From Isoptericola sp. BMS4 (lineage in GTDB: Bacteria; Actinomycetota; Actinomycetes; Actinomycetales; Cellulomonadaceae), in assembly GCF_011634835.1 (NCBI RefSeq), contig NZ_SIRP01000001.1, positions 613,140 to 677,139 on the forward strand: a stretch of DNA of 64,000 nt. Direction: 5' to 3'. This document shows positions 8,457-19,000 of the stretch, piece after piece. The notes under the pieces are model-generated. The model made no database searches, had not been told where the DNA came from, and saw nothing but the letters and a program-made list of their open reading frames with translations. The translations under genes were made by a program, and so were the position numbers. How positions within the stretch are numbered: position 1 is the first letter of the stretch; every line of letters begins with the position of its first letter.

Positions 8457-9446
8457 ATGAGCACGCAGCAGGCGGCGTCGGACCACGAGCTGCCCGAGCC
8501 GATCCACGCCCGGCCCGTTCCCCGGCCGGGCCGCTGGGTCTCGGCCGCGGTCGTCCTCGTCCTCGCGGCGATGGCGGTCAACGCTCTCGTCACCAACCCG
8601 AACTTCCGCTGGGACACCGTCTGGCTGTACCTGCGGGACGTCGTCGTGGTGCGCGGCGTGGGCTGGACCCTCGTGCTGACGTTCGGGTCGATGGCGATCG
8701 CCGTGGTGCTCGCGATCCTGCTCGCGATCATGCGGCGCAGCGACAACCCGGTCATGAAGTCCGTGGCCTGGTTCTGGATCTGGTTCTTCCGCGGGACCCC
8801 GATCTACACCCAGCTGGTGTTCTGGGGCCTGATCTCGGTGCTCTACCCCCGCCTGAGCCTGGGCGTCCCGTTCGGCCCGGAGTTCTTCGTCTTCGACACA
8901 CGGGACGTCATCACGGCGTTCTGGGCGGCGCTCGTCGGGCTGGCGCTCAACGAGTCGGCCTACCTCGCCGAGATCGTGCGGGCCGGCCTGTCGTCGGTCG
9001 ACCCGGGCCAGAGCGAGGCCGCCCGGGCGCTGGGCATGAAGGAGAGCAAGATCCTGCGCCGCGTGGTGCTGCCGCAGGCCATGCGCGTCATCGTGCCGCC
9101 CACCGGCAACGAGACCATCTCGATGCTGAAGACGACGTCGCTGGTGGTGGCGGTGCCGTTCACGCTCGAGCTCACGTACGCCACCAGCGCCATCGGCGCG
9201 CGCATCTACCAGCCGATCCCGCTGCTCATCGTCGCCGCGCTCTGGTACCTGCTCATCACGTCGGTGCTCATGGTCGGCCAGCACTACCTGGAGCGGCACT
9301 ACGGCCGCGGGTTCGACGGCGGCGCCACCGCCGGCGGGCGCGGGGGCCGCGGCCCGTTCGGGCGGCGTCGCCGCCCCGGCAAGCAGGCGCTCATCGGCGC
9401 CGCCGGCACGACGAAGGACGACCCCTTCCTGGAGGTGACCCCGTGA
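8457..9446 (+). CDS. Amino acid ABC transporter permease
   Basis: The protein has 329 residues from ATG 8457, with ACGGAGGG before it. It belongs to the HisM/ArtQ/GlnP permease family. The segment [26 protein letters not shown] leads the core and [15 protein letters not shown] is the family TRGTP-like motif. [15 protein letters not shown] and the EAA loop [23 protein letters not shown] contact the ATPase. There are about five core helices plus an extra N-terminal helix. The Gly/Arg-rich C-terminal extension after the last helix is unusual in length. The only permease in the operon, it presumably works as a homodimer. Confidence 0.9.
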   Translation: MSTQQAASDHELPEPIHARPVPRPGRWVSAAVVLVLAAMAVNALVTNPNFRWDTVWLYLRDVVVVRGVGWTLVLTFGSMAIAVVLAILLAIMRRSDNPVMKSVAWFWIWFFRGTPIYTQLVFWGLISVLYPRLSLGVPFGPEFFVFDTRDVITAFWAALVGLALNESAYLAEIVRAGLSSVDPGQSEAARALGMKESKILRRVVLPQAMRVIVPPTGNETISMLKTTSLVVAVPFTLELTYATSAIGARIYQPIPLLIVAALWYLLITSVLMVGQHYLERHYGRGFDGGATAGGRGGRGPFGRRRRPGKQALIGAAGTTKDDPFLEVTP

Positions 9447-10261
9447 CCGAGCAGGACGCGGCGCAGGATCCCGCGCAGGCCACCGCGCACGCGATGGTGG
9501 AGGCGCGCGGCGTGCACAAGGTGTTCGGCCACGGCGCCGACGCCGTGCACGTGCTGCGCGGCATCGACCTCGACGTCGCGCGGGGCTCCGTGACCGTCGT
9601 CCTCGGCCCGTCCGGCTCCGGCAAGTCGACGCTGCTGCGCTGCGTCAACGAGCTGGAGCAGATCACGGCCGGGTCGATCCGCGTGGACGGCGAGCTCATG
9701 GGCTACCGGTACGACGCCAAGGGCGTGCTGCACCGGCTGCACCCGAAGCGGATCGCCCGGCAGCGCGCGCGGATCGGGATGGTCTTCCAGCGCTTCCACC
9801 TGTTCGGCCACATGACGGCGCTGGAGAACGTCATGGAGGCCCCCGTGCAGGTCCGCGGCACCACGCGGGCCCGGGCGCGCGCCCGCGCGCTCGAGCTGCT
9901 GGAGCGCGTGGGCCTGTCCGACCGGGTCGACCACTACCCGGCACAGCTGTCCGGCGGGCAGCAGCAGCGCGTCGCCATCGCCCGCGCGCTCGCGATGGAC
10001 CCTGAGATCATGCTGTTCGACGAGCCGACGTCGGCCCTCGACCCCGAGCTGGTCGGCGAGGTGCTGGCCGTCATGCAGGACCTCGCGCGCTCCGGCATGA
10101 CGATGATCGTCGTGACGCACGAGATCGGGTTCGCGCGCGAGGTCGCCGACCACGTCGTCTTCATGGACGACGGCGTCGTCGTCGAGGAGGGCAGCCCGGG
10201 CGAGGTGCTGGAGAACCCGGCCGAGCCGCGCCTGCGCGACTTCCTGGCCCACGTGCTCTGA
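9443..10261 (+). CDS. Amino acid ABC transporter ATP-binding protein
   Basis: The protein has 272 residues from GTG 9443, overlapping the permease stop by 4 bases. All ABC motifs are present: Walker [11 protein letters not shown]-loop VFQRFHLF, signature LSGGQQQR, Walker [13 protein letters not shown] and switch [30 protein letters not shown] is characteristic of the GlnQ/HisP polar amino acid subclass. Last gene of the operon; a strong hairpin follows. Confidence 0.92.
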   Translation: MTEQDAAQDPAQATAHAMVEARGVHKVFGHGADAVHVLRGIDLDVARGSVTVVLGPSGSGKSTLLRCVNELEQITAGSIRVDGELMGYRYDAKGVLHRLHPKRIARQRARIGMVFQRFHLFGHMTALENVMEAPVQVRGTTRARARARALELLERVGLSDRVDHYPAQLSGGQQQRVAIARALAMDPEIMLFDEPTSALDPELVGEVLAVMQDLARSGMTMIVVTHEIGFAREVADHVVFMDDGVVVEEGSPGEVLENPAEPRLRDFLAHVL

Positions 10262-10302
10262 GCCCGACGGGGAGCTGCGCCCGTCGTTGACGCGACGTGC
10301 GG

Positions 10303-10338
10303 GCTCCGGCCGGCCGCGACGGTGCGACCGGCCGGAGC
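10303..10338. terminator. Bidirectional hairpin after the amino acid ABC operon
   Basis: An 11-bp perfect stem, GCTCCGGCCGG at 10303-10313 and CCGGCCGGAGC at 10328-10338, encloses a 14-base loop. It sits between the ATPase stop at 10261 and the convergent secreted-protein stop at 10346-10348, so it can serve both. Confidence 0.75.
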
Positions 10339-10345
10339 GTGCCGG

Positions 10346-11095
10346 TCACAGCTTGGCGCAGGTGCCGCCCCAGTCGGAGTGGCCGTACCAGGTCTTCTTC
10401 CAGAAGTGCGCGGAGTACGCCCCGTACGACCCCGCCGTCTTGGAGATGGTGCGGGTGGTACCGCTGCTCCACGTCCGCTCGGACCCGGTCAGCCACGTGC
10501 TGCCGGTCGGGCACCCGCTGGAGCTGGACGAGATCCGGTAGACCCGCATGAAGCCCGTCACCGAGCCGGAGCCGCGGTACTTCCACGACGCGTAGATCCG
10601 GCCGCTGCTCTTGGACAGGCACATGGTGCCCGGCCCCGAGGTCGAGCTGCACCGGCTGCCTGCCGGGACGCTGTAGGCGGCACCGTCGTCGAGCGAGCGG
10701 GCACCGGACTTCGTGGCGTCGTCCTCGGTGACCGCCATGCTGGCCGCGGAGCAGTCCTCCTCCAGCTCGACCCGTGCCGTCGCGAGGTCGGCCGGCGCGC
10801 CCAGGGACGCGTTGTAGTCGGGATCGACCTCGTCCGTGATGGTGACGTCGATGAGCTCGCAGCCGCGCGCGGCGGAGTCGGCGGCCCAGTCGGTGGCCTC
10901 GGCGTCGGCGCGGTCCTGGGCGGCCCACGCCTCCCACTCCTGGACGGAGCCGTCGTCGGGCATTCCTGGCGGTGTCTCGGTGGGCTGGCCGGCGCTCGCG
11001 GGGCCCGTGGCCCCGACGAGGGCGATGCCCAGGGCGAGGGCGCCGGTGCCCAGCCCTGCGGCGACGTGTCGTAGGCGAATCATGCGTCGGTTCAT
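10346..11095 (-). CDS. Secreted Cys-containing protein of unknown function
   Basis: The protein has 249 residues. ATG 11095 is chosen because AGAGGGAG precedes it and it starts a Sec signal peptide (basic MNRRMIRLRH, hydrophobic core, ASA cleavage site near residue 36). The mature protein has an acidic N-terminal part (QEWEAWAAQDRADAEATDWA), then a Ser/Thr/Gly-rich C-terminal part (GSGSVTGFMRVYRISSSSSG, HFWKKTWYGHSDWGGTC). At least six cysteines could form disulfides. I do not recognise a family. The C-terminal half looks like a small secreted beta domain; a wall, substrate or inhibitor function would be a guess. It stands alone between two convergent or divergent units. Confidence 0.75.
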   Translation of the reverse strand: MNRRMIRLRHVAAGLGTGALALGIALVGATGPASAGQPTETPPGMPDDGSVQEWEAWAAQDRADAEATDWAADSAARGCELIDVTITDEVDPDYNASLGAPADLATARVELEEDCSAASMAVTEDDATKSGARSLDDGAAYSVPAGSRCSSTSGPGTMCLSKSSGRIYASWKYRGSGSVTGFMRVYRISSSSSGCPTGSTWLTGSERTWSSGTTRTISKTAGSYGAYSAHFWKKTWYGHSDWGGTCAKL

Positions 11096-11541
11096 GTCGC
11101 TCCCTCTGTCCTCCACGCCGACGCCCGCGGCGCCCGTGCGGCAGCACGCACGCCGCCGGAGACGGCGTGCTCGACGGCGGTCGCCGAGCGTCGCTGACCC
11201 GGGGGACGAGTCGTGGGCAGCGTACCGACGGGCGGGGGTGGTGCCAACGTGAACCGGACCGGGGTGTAGTGATCCGGCCGGTGCCGGCAATGTGCGTGGT
11301 GGTGGGCGCCGACGGCCGCGAGGCCCGGCGTCGCGTTGCTCGGCCGAGACAGGGGGACCATGAAGAAGCAGGTCAGATGGCGTGTCGGACGTGACGAGGA
11401 CCCTCCGGCGGCCCGTCCCGCGACGTGCCCGTGGTGACGGCGGGTACCTCCGCCGGCTCGAACGTCGTCCCGATCCGTCGCTACGGTGTGACGGCAAGGC
11501 CCTCGCGGGCGATCGCCGGGGGGCGGGACGGAAGGACGAGC
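11096..11541. other. Long intergenic region with a candidate sigma-operon promoter
   Basis: This 446-base stretch has no convincing gene. A short 25-codon frame (11360-11437, MKKQVRWRVG start) follows AGGGGG with poor spacing and is not called. The best promoter for the downstream ECF operon is TCGAAC (11458-11463), 18 bases, TACGGT (11482-11487), resembling actinobacterial sigma-A promoters. The right half of the region could be decoded as an N-terminal extension of the sigma factor, but that frame lacks protein-like sequence. Confidence 0.35.
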
Positions 11542-12075
11542 GTGGAGGACGCCGACGCGCGCGAGCGGCTGACACGGCTGTGGGTGGACCACCACGAACC
11601 GGTCGCGCGATTCGTGGCGCGCCGGGTCTCGCCTGGCCTCGTCGACGACGTCGTCTCGGAGACGTACCTGGTCGCCTGGCGGCGGCTCGACGACGTCCCC
11701 GAGAACGCGCGCCCGTGGCTGTTCGGCGTCGCCCGCAACGTGCTGGCCACGCACCTGCGCACGCACGGCCGGTGGCGTGCGCTCGGCGTCCGGCTGGAGC
11801 AGGAGCCGCAGCCCTCCCAGCAGGGCACCGACGACCAGGCCGCGGAGCGGGCGGACCTGCGTCGCGGCTGGGACCTCCTCAGCGACGCCGACCGTGAGGT
11901 GATCGCCCTCGTGGCCTGGGACGGCCTCACGGCGGTCGAGGCCGCCAGGGTCCTGGGCTGCCGCCCCTCGACGTTCTCCGTCCGCCTGACCCGCGCCCGC
12001 AAGCGCCTGCTCGCCTACTCCGGCCTGCCGCACGGGACGGCCGACGTGCTGCGCAACCTGCAGGAGGCACGATGA
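11542..12075 (+). CDS. ECF-type RNA polymerase sigma factor
   Basis: The protein has 177 residues. GTG 11542 is chosen over an upstream in-frame start because GGAAGGA lies 8 bases before it and the earlier residues are not sigma-like. Region 2 covers LTRLWVDHHEPVARFVARRV through VSETYLVAWRRLDDVPENA. Region 4 is LSDADREVIALVAWDGLTAV followed by the helix-turn-helix GCRPSTFSVRLTRARKRL. There is no region 1 or 3, as in ECF factors. The stop overlaps the next gene by 4 bases, the usual arrangement for an ECF factor and its membrane anti-sigma partner. Confidence 0.9.
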   Translation: MEDADARERLTRLWVDHHEPVARFVARRVSPGLVDDVVSETYLVAWRRLDDVPENARPWLFGVARNVLATHLRTHGRWRALGVRLEQEPQPSQQGTDDQAAERADLRRGWDLLSDADREVIALVAWDGLTAVEAARVLGCRPSTFSVRLTRARKRLLAYSGLPHGTADVLRNLQEAR

Positions 12076-12908
12076 AGTCGCCGATGCTGCTCGACCTGTC
12101 CGAGCTCGACCCGGCCCGCGACCTGCGGTCCCCGGGCCACGAGGACGATCCCGCCCTGCGGGAGATCCTCGCGTCCGACCGCCGTGCGCCGGCACCCGTG
12201 GCGCCCCCGCGGCGGCCGGCCCGCCCCGTGGCGGTCGCCGGCGCCGCCGCCGCGGTGGTGGTCGCGGCCGTCGGCGGGGTGGTGCTGTCGCAGACGCTCG
12301 GGTCCGCGCCCGCGTACGCGTCGTGGACGGCGGTCCCGACCGTGCTGACCGGGCCCGAGGCCGCGGACCGAGCCTCCGCCTGCCCCGCGGTGGCGCAGGA
12401 GATCACGGGCACGGAGGACGCCGACGGGCCGACGGTCGAGGAGGTCCCCGTCGACCCCGTGCTGGCGGAGGCTCGCGGCGACTACACGTACGTGGTGCTC
12501 GCGGGGGATCACGCGTACGGCGACTGCTTCGTCACCGCCGCCCACGACGGGAGCCCCGACGACGTCGTGGCGTCCTCCGCCGTCGTCCCGGATGCCGTGA
12601 CCGGTCGGGGCGCCGCACCCGGTGCGACGGACGTGCTCGTGCTGCAGGCCGGCACGGCGTCGTGGTCGCAGGGCAGCACCGGCGAGGGGGCGGTGACGTC
12701 GGCGTTCGGGCGTGCCGGGGCCGACGTGGTGGGCGTCGCCGGCGTGCTGGGCTCGGGCGAACGGGTCGAGGCGTCGGTCGAGGACGGCTGGTGGGCCCTG
12801 TGGGCCCCCGGCGCCGCGGCGTTCGACGGTCCGGCCGTGGTCACCTACGCCGACGGCACGACCGCCACCGTGTCCCTCGAACCGGCAGGGGCCGCGGGAG
12901 CCCCCTGA
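12072..12908 (+). CDS. Membrane protein, probable anti-sigma partner of the ECF factor
   Basis: The protein has 278 residues from ATG 12072, overlapping the sigma gene by 4 bases. A 54-residue cytoplasmic segment (ELDPARDLRSPGHEDDPALR) is followed by one transmembrane helix (AVAGAAAAVVVAAVGGVVLS) and an external domain of about 200 residues with two cysteines. No zinc-binding ZAS motif (HxxxCxxC) is visible in the N-terminal segment, so any anti-sigma action would be of a different type. The assignment rests on gene order. The outer domain could be the sensor. Confidence 0.6.
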   Translation: MKSPMLLDLSELDPARDLRSPGHEDDPALREILASDRRAPAPVAPPRRPARPVAVAGAAAAVVVAAVGGVVLSQTLGSAPAYASWTAVPTVLTGPEAADRASACPAVAQEITGTEDADGPTVEEVPVDPVLAEARGDYTYVVLAGDHAYGDCFVTAAHDGSPDDVVASSAVVPDAVTGRGAAPGATDVLVLQAGTASWSQGSTGEGAVTSAFGRAGADVVGVAGVLGSGERVEASVEDGWWALWAPGAAAFDGPAVVTYADGTTATVSLEPAGAAGAP

Positions 12909-12919
12909 CCCGGGTCAGG
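12904..12919. terminator. 16-bp perfect palindrome spanning two convergent stop codons
   Basis: CCTGACCCGGGTCAGG at 12904-12919 is a perfect palindrome that contains both the TGA of the anti-sigma-type gene and the reverse-strand TGA of the histidine kinase gene. With only a 4-base turn possible, it is a weak terminator at best, but it is the only structure between the two convergent genes. Confidence 0.4.
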
Positions 12920-13982
12920 CGCCGCCGGGGGCGCCGGCCGGCAGCCGCAGCGTGAAGCGGCAGCCGCGCCGGCCCTCCGGCAGGTCCACGTTGCGGACCG
13001 TCACGTCGCCCCCGTGCGCCGTGGCGACCTCGCGCACGATCGACAGCCCGATCCCGGCGCCGCCCGGTGCCGCGTCGAGCGTGGGCGTCCGCGCGGCGGT
13101 GCCGCGCCAGCCGGTGTCGAACACCCGCGGGAGGTCCGCGTCGGGGATGCCGCCGCAGGTGTCGGTCACCTCGACGACCGCGCCCGGCCCGTCCTCGTCC
13201 ACGGTGCCGTCCGAGAGGGACACCCGCACCCGGACCTCCGCCCCGGCCGGCGTGTGCCGCACGGCGTTCACGAGCAGGTTCCCCAGGGCGCGGGCCACGT
13301 CCTGCGCGTCGACCGCCACGACCACGGGCGCCCCGACCACGTCGCCGGCGACCCGGACCGCGTCTGCGTCGGCCAGCGGCTGGGCCGCGGCGAGCGCGTC
13401 CGAGACGAGGTCGCCCACGTCCGCCGGCTCGCGCCGCAGCTCGCGGGTGGGCGACTGCAGGCGGGACAGGGCGAGCAGGTCGTCCACCATCGCCGACATG
13501 CGGCGGTTCTCCGCGGCGATGCGCCCGACCGCCTCGCCCGGCTCCGCGACGCCGTCCTCCAGCGCCTCGGTGAGCGCCCGCACGGCGGCCAGGGGCGTGC
13601 GCAGGTCGTGGGAGACCCAGGCGACCATCTCGCGGCGCCGGGTCTCGACCGCCCGGTCCCGTTCCCGGGCGGCCAGCGCCGCCGCGTGGTCGGTGGTGAG
13701 CCGGTGGGTGCGCACGGCGAGCGCCAGCCCGACCGCGAGCGCCACCGGCACCGCCGCCAGCAGCAGCCAGAGCACGGTCGCCGAGTCGGCCTTCGACAGG
13801 AACATGGCCCGGGCGCTGGCGTACACGCCCGCGGCGACCGACGCCACGACCACGAGCGGGGCGAGCGCCGTCGCCGCCGCCGGCCGACGTCGTGCCAGGA
13901 CCGCGACGCCGACGGCGCCCGCCGCCCCGACGAGGGCCGCCACGCCGGCGGACAGGGCGACGCCCTGGAGCACCGGGCTCAC
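12915..13982 (-). CDS. Sensor histidine kinase (two-component system)
   Basis: The protein has 355 residues from GTG 13982. About four hydrophobic helices cover residues 1-90 with almost no external loop, so it is likely an intramembrane sensor. HisKA follows with [17 protein letters not shown] (phospho-acceptor His125). The ATPase domain carries the N box [11 protein letters not shown]1 DTCGGIPD and G2 [13 protein letters not shown]. The start overlaps the stop of the response regulator gene upstream, so the pair is translationally coupled. The stimulus is unknown. The compact membrane sensor resembles intramembrane-sensing kinases that detect envelope stress. Confidence 0.9.
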   Translation of the reverse strand: MSPVLQGVALSAGVAALVGAAGAVGVAVLARRRPAAATALAPLVVVASVAAGVYASARAMFLSKADSATVLWLLLAAVPVALAVGLALAVRTHRLTTDHAAALAARERDRAVETRRREMVAWVSHDLRTPLAAVRALTEALEDGVAEPGEAVGRIAAENRRMSAMVDDLLALSRLQSPTRELRREPADVGDLVSDALAAAQPLADADAVRVAGDVVGAPVVVAVDAQDVARALGNLLVNAVRHTPAGAEVRVRVSLSDGTVDEDGPGAVVEVTDTCGGIPDADLPRVFDTGWRGTAARTPTLDAAPGGAGIGLSIVREVATAHGGDVTVRNVDLPEGRRGCRFTLRLPAGAPGGA

Positions 13983-14725
13983 GGCGCCCCCGTCCCGGCG
14001 GGCTCCGGCCGCGTCGCGTCCCAGCGGTAGCCGACGCCGAACACGGTCACCAGACGGGACGGGCGGGACGGGTCCGCCTCGACCTTCTCGCGCAGCCGCC
14101 GCACGTGCACGGTCACCGTCGAGCGGTCGCCGTACTCCCAGCCCCAGACCTCCCGCAGCAGCGCCTCGCGGTCGTGCACCTGCCCGGGGTGCGCCAGGAA
14201 CCAGTGCAGCAGGTGGAACTCCCGGACCGTCAGCGTCAGCTCGGCGCCGGCCCGGTGCACCCGGTGCGCCGCCGGGTCGAGGACCAGGTCGCCGTCGCGC
14301 AGCACCCCGCCCGTCCCCGGCGCGGCCCCGCCGTGCGTCCCGTCGCCCGCGGTCGGGGGAGCGCCCCGCCGGCGCAGGACGGCCCGCACCCGCAGCACCA
14401 GCTCGCGTGGGCTGAACGGCTTGGTCACGTAGTCGTCGGCCCCGACCTCGAGTCCGCCCACCCGGTCGTCCTCCTCACCGCGCGCGGTGAGCATCAGGAC
14501 CGGCAGGTCGGGGCGGGTGGCGCGCAGCCGGCGGCACACCTCCATCCCGTCGATGCCGGGGAGCATCAGGTCGAGGACGACGGCGTCCGGCGGCCGGGAG
14601 CCCGCCGCGGCGAGCGCCGTGGCGCCGTCGGCGGCGTGCTCGGCCGTCATGCCGGCACGCTCGAGGTACGCCACCACCACGGACGCGACGGTGACGTCGT
14701 CGTCCACCACCAGGACCCGGGCCAC
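13979..14725 (-). CDS. OmpR/PhoB-family response regulator
   Basis: The protein has 248 residues from GTG 14725. The receiver domain has the acidic pair Asp8/Asp9, phospho-acceptor Asp52 in VVLDLMLPG, and the conserved Lys in [10 protein letters not shown]. The C-terminal winged helix ends with [20 protein letters not shown] and VFGVGYRWD. Between them is a Gly/Pro-rich linker of about 25 residues. It is the first gene of the two-gene system; its promoter must lie in the region that contains the 26-bp tandem repeat. Confidence 0.92.
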   Translation of the reverse strand: MARVLVVDDDVTVASVVVAYLERAGMTAEHAADGATALAAAGSRPPDAVVLDLMLPGIDGMEVCRRLRATRPDLPVLMLTARGEEDDRVGGLEVGADDYVTKPFSPRELVLRVRAVLRRRGAPPTAGDGTHGGAAPGTGGVLRDGDLVLDPAAHRVHRAGAELTLTVREFHLLHWFLAHPGQVHDREALLREVWGWEYGDRSTVTVHVRRLREKVEADPSRPSRLVTVFGVGYRWDATRPEPAGTGAP

Positions 14726-14794
14726 CCGACCAGCGTAGGCGCGGCACCGGGCGCGCTCTGCACGCGCGGGGGCGCCGGGAACGGCCCGTCACCA

Positions 14795-14895
14795 CCCCGT
14801 AAGCACGGGCAACGGCGGCGCCCCGTCAGCGCGGGCGACGGCGGCGCCCCGTCAGCACGGGCGACGGCGGCGCCCCGTCAGCACGGGTGACGGCG
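14795..14895. repeat. 26-bp tandem repeat, about 3.9 units
   Basis: Units at 14795-14820, 14821-14846, 14847-14872 and the partial 14873-14895 share CCCCGTCAGCACGGGCGACG plus GCGGCG with one to four changes. Each unit contains a small inverted repeat (CCCCGT...ACGGG). The array lies between the end of the excalibur gene and the response regulator start, 70-170 bases upstream of the latter. It could affect transcription read-through or the two-component promoter. Confidence 0.85.
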
Positions 14896-14910
14896 CCTCG
14901 GCGCCGGTCG

Positions 14911-15870
14911 TCAGTGGTCGTCGCCGTCGCAGGCGAGCCCGTTGCCGTTGGAGTCGAGCCCGGGCCGGTAGCCGGGGTGCCCCTGCTGGATCGGTGCGAC
15001 ACCGGCCTTCTCGGCGTCCTTGCAGTCCCAGTAGAACCAGGCGCTGTCCTGCTGCTGCTCCTGCTGCTCCTGGGCGGTCTGCTCCTGCTGCGTCTGCTGG
15101 TCGTCGAGCTGCTGCTGCAGGCTGGTGAGCTCGGACTCCTTGGCGGCGGCCTCCTCCTCCCGCGCCTTCAAGTCCTCCTCCCGCTTCTGGAGCTGGGTGC
15201 GCTGGTCGGCGATGTCCTGCTGGTCCTGGGCGGCCTGGTCGCTCAGCTGCTGGGCCTCCCGCAGGCTCCGCTGGGCGTCGGCGAGCGCCTGGGCGGCGTC
15301 GGAGCTGCGCATCGCCGACACGGTCACGCCGAGGACGACGCCGAGCGCGAGGCAGGCCGCGGCGACGCCTGCGACGAGCCCGTTGCCGGGACGACGGCGC
15401 CTCGGCCGGGCGCCGGAGGATCCTCCGGGCCCTGCAGCAGGCGGGGCGCCTGCAGCCGTGTGCCCGCCCGGTGCGGGACGGGCGTCCGCGCGGTCGCCGG
15501 TGCCGCTCGGGGAGGGCGCGGGGGCGGCCGGCGCTGCCGGAGCCGTCGGCGCGGGCGCCGCAGGCGCCGCGGGCGCGGCGGGGGCGGCGACGGGCACCGG
15601 CGCCATGACGCTGGTGGCCTCGACGGTGGACTCGGGCCGACGCGGGGCGGGAGCCTGCGGGGCGGTGGGTCGCGCCGGGGGCGCGGTGGAGGCGGCGGGC
15701 GTCCGTGCTGCGGGCGCCTGTGCTGGCGCGCCCGCGGACGTCGCGTCGTCGACCCAGTACTCCCACCCCGGGGGTGCGGGCGGCCACGCAGGGTCCGGGA
15801 CCCACCCGGCGCCCGGGCGAAAGCCCGGGGGCACCTGCCACCCCGGTGGTGGGTTGAATCGCACAGCCAT
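14911..15870 (-). CDS. Membrane-anchored coiled-coil protein with C-terminal excalibur domain
   Basis: The protein has 319 residues from ATG 15870 with GGAGGAG six bases upstream. In order: a Pro/Trp-rich N-terminus (FNPPPGWQVPPGF, DPAWPPAPPGWEYW) typical of DUF2510-like segments, a long Ala/Pro linker, basic RPRRRRPGN, one transmembrane helix (GLVAGVAAACLALGVVLGV), a Gln/Glu-rich coiled coil of about 90 residues, and a C-terminal excalibur domain with the calcium-type loop DSNGNGLACD. Excalibur domains are small extracellular modules linked to surface nucleases and wall proteins. The protein is probably anchored with the domain outside; no enzyme domain is present. Confidence 0.82.
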   Translation of the reverse strand: MAVRFNPPPGWQVPPGFRPGAGWVPDPAWPPAPPGWEYWVDDATSAGAPAQAPAARTPAASTAPPARPTAPQAPAPRRPESTVEATSVMAPVPVAAPAAPAAPAAPAPTAPAAPAAPAPSPSGTGDRADARPAPGGHTAAGAPPAAGPGGSSGARPRRRRPGNGLVAGVAAACLALGVVLGVTVSAMRSSDAAQALADAQRSLREAQQLSDQAAQDQQDIADQRTQLQKREEDLKAREEEAAAKESELTSLQQQLDDQQTQQEQTAQEQQEQQQDSAWFYWDCKDAEKAGVAPIQQGHPGYRPGLDSNGNGLACDGDDH

Positions 15871-16002
15871 GACACTCCTCCGTCGTCCAGCGGCCCCACT
15901 ATGGCGGATACCGGCGGCGCCGGTCCACGTCGCGCACCAGTCGGACACGGCTGGCGGCCCTGGTGGGCGCCTCCTGTCGGCGGCCGCTGGTAGACCGGTG
16001 GC

Positions 16003-19000
16003 ATGCACGTCGTCACAGGCAGCCCGTCGTTCCCCGGCATCGCGGGAGCGCCGCTCGTGCACTCCGTGGGCGACGTGGTGCGCGCCGCGGAGTGCGAGCA
16101 CGCCCTGCTGCGCCGTGCCGACGAGCTCGTGGGGCGGGCTCCGCGGCGCGAACGCCCCGCGGACGTGATGCTCGAGCGCACGGCCGCCCTCGGGGCGGCG
16201 CACCGCCGCCGGGCCCTGGACGCGTTCCGGGACCGGTTCGGCCCGGCGCCGGCCGACGGCGGTCCCGGGGGCGTCGTGGAGATCGAGGAGCCGCGGGCCA
16301 CCACGGCCGACGAGCTCCTGGCCGCCCACGCCCGCACGCTGGCCGCTCTGGAGCGCGGCGCGGACGTCGTCGCGGGGGCCGTCCTCCTCGACGGGCGGTT
16401 CTCGGGCCGTGCCGACTTCCTCGTGCGCGCGGGCCGGGCGGGTGACTCCGGGACGGCCGCGTACGCGGTGTGGGAGGCGACGCTCGCGCGCCGGGCCAAG
16501 GTGCTGGCCCTGCTGCGTCTCGCGGCGCACGCCGAGCAGCTCACCGCCGTGGGCGTGGACCCGACGGGGCAGGGACACCTGCTCCTCGGCGCGCACGGCG
16601 AGGAGCCCGCGTCGTCGCACCACCCGCTCGCGGAGGTGCTGCCCGTCTACCGCGCCCGGCGCGACCGGATGCTGGAGGTGCTCGCCGAGCACCTCGCCGA
16701 CGACGGGCCCGTCGCCTGGGGAGACCCCCGGTTCGTCGCCTGCGGGCGCCTCGGCGTGTGCGCCGACTGCGCGGCGTCCGCCGAGGAGCACCGCGACGTG
16801 CTGCTGGTCGGCGGCGTCTACGCCGGGCAGCGCGCCCGGCTCGCGGCCGCCGGCGTCACCACGATCGACGCGCTCGCGGCCGCGGAGGAGCCGCCCGCCG
16901 GGATCCCCGAGGGGGCGTTCGCGCGGTGGCACGACCAGGCCGCCCTGCAGCTCGGGACCGCGCCGGGCGACGGCCGGGTCCGGTACCGCACGGACGGACC
17001 CGACGGTCCCCGGGACGCCGAGCTGCGCTGGACCATGCCCGACCCCTCCGCCGTCGACCGGCTGCCCGCCCCGAGCCCGGGCGACGTGTTCTTCGACTTC
17101 GAGGGCGACCCCTGGTGGAGCGACCCCGAGGGCAGGGAGCCGCGCTCGGGCCACGGCCTGGACTACCTCTTCGGCTGGGTGACCCGCCCCGGAGTCGCCG
17201 ACCCCGACGACGAGCTCGTCACCCCGCTCGGCGACGACCACCCCGACGACCGGACACCGCCGTTCCACGGGCTGTGGGCGGACACGCCGGAGGCCGAGCG
17301 CGACGCGCTCGTGGCGTTCGTCGACTGGCTGGCCGCCCGCCGCCGCCGCTGGCCCGACCTGCACGTGTACCACTACGCCGACTACGAGCGCGCCCACCTG
17401 CTGTCGATCGCGGCCCGCCACGGCACGTACGAGGACGAGGTCGACGACCTGCTGCGCGACGGCGTGCTCGTGGACCTGTGGAAGGTGGTGCGCCCCGCGC
17501 TGCGCATCTCGCACCGGTCCCGGTCCATCAAGAGGCTCGAGCCCCTCTACATGGGGGCGGAACCGGGCCGCGAGGGCGTCACCGACGGCGCCGCCTCGAT
17601 CGTCGAGTACGCGGAGTACGCGGCCCTGCGCGCCTCCGGCGACCACGCCGGCGCGGACGCCCGCCAGGCGCAGATCCTCGCCTACAACCGGTACGACTGC
17701 GTCTCCACGCTGCGCCTGCTCGACTGGCTGCGCGAGGCCCGCGCCCAGGTCGGTGAGCCGGCGGCCCCGCCCGCGGAGACCGCCGCGCCGCGGCCGGACG
17801 AGCCGGCCGAGCCCACGCGCCGCCGCGTCGACACGGACCGCCGCCTCGCGCTCGAGGAGGACGTCCGGGCGGCGGTCGAGAGCGCCGGACCCGGCGCGGA
17901 GCCGGCGGCGGCCCGCGCCCTCGCGCTGCTCGGCGGGGCCGTCGGCTACTACCGGCGCGAGGCGAAGCCGTCCTGGCACGAGCACTTCGCCCGGCTCGAG
18001 TCGCCGCCCGACGAGTGGCCGGGACGCCGGTCGTCGATGGTGGTGGAGAAGGCCGAGGTCCGCCGCGACTGGGAGGTCGAGCCCGGGCGGACCGTCCCGG
18101 CCCGCGTCGTCGCCCTCGCCGGGCGGGCCGTCGAGGGGTCCGAGCTCGTCGACGGCGCGCCCGTCTGGCTGCTGTACGACGACCCCGTGCCGCCGAGCGT
18201 CGAGCCGCCCACGGGCCGGTCCGTGCGCGGCGCGCACGCCCGCGCGGGCATCGTGGGGACGACGCGGGACGACGCCACGCAGGAGCTCGTGGTGCGCGAG
18301 CAGCTGCGCCGCGGCGCGGAGCCGTACGACGCGCTGCCGGTGGGCGTCGCCGTGGACGCGCTGGTACCCACCGGCCCGCAGGAGCAGGCGGTCGAGGACG
18401 CGGCCGCCGCGGCGCTCGCGGCCTGGCGCGCGGACGGCGAGCTTCCCGCCGGCCCGGCGAACGACCTGCTGCGGCGCCGCCCGCCACGGCTGGTGCCCGA
18501 GCCGGCCGGGCCGGCGTCGCCGACGCTCCCGGAGCCGGTCCCGGGCCCCGACGGCGAGCCCGACCTCCCGCACGCGGTGCTCGCCGCGGTCCGGCGGCTC
18601 GACCGCTCGTACCTCGCCGTCCAGGGGCCGCCCGGCACGGGCAAGACGTCCCTCGCCGCGCGCGTCGTCGCCGACCTCGTCGCCGCGGGCTGGCGTGTCG
18701 GCGTGGTCGCGCAGTCCCACGCCGTGGTCGAGAACCTCCTCCACGCGGCGGTCCGCGCCGGGGTCGGCGTGGACAAGGTCGCGAAGAAGGCGCGCACCAC
18801 CCCCCGCGCGGGGGCCGCGACGCCCGCCGCCACGGAGTGGCCGGAGGTGGGCGCCGAGGCGCTCGCGGACGTCGCCGCCTGGGCGGCGACGTCGGGCGAC
18901 GGCTGCCTCGTCGGCGGGACGGCCTGGGACTTCGCGCACGCGCGGTGGCCGGAGGCCGGGCTCGACCTGCTCGTGGTCGACGAGGCGGGGCAGTTCTCCC

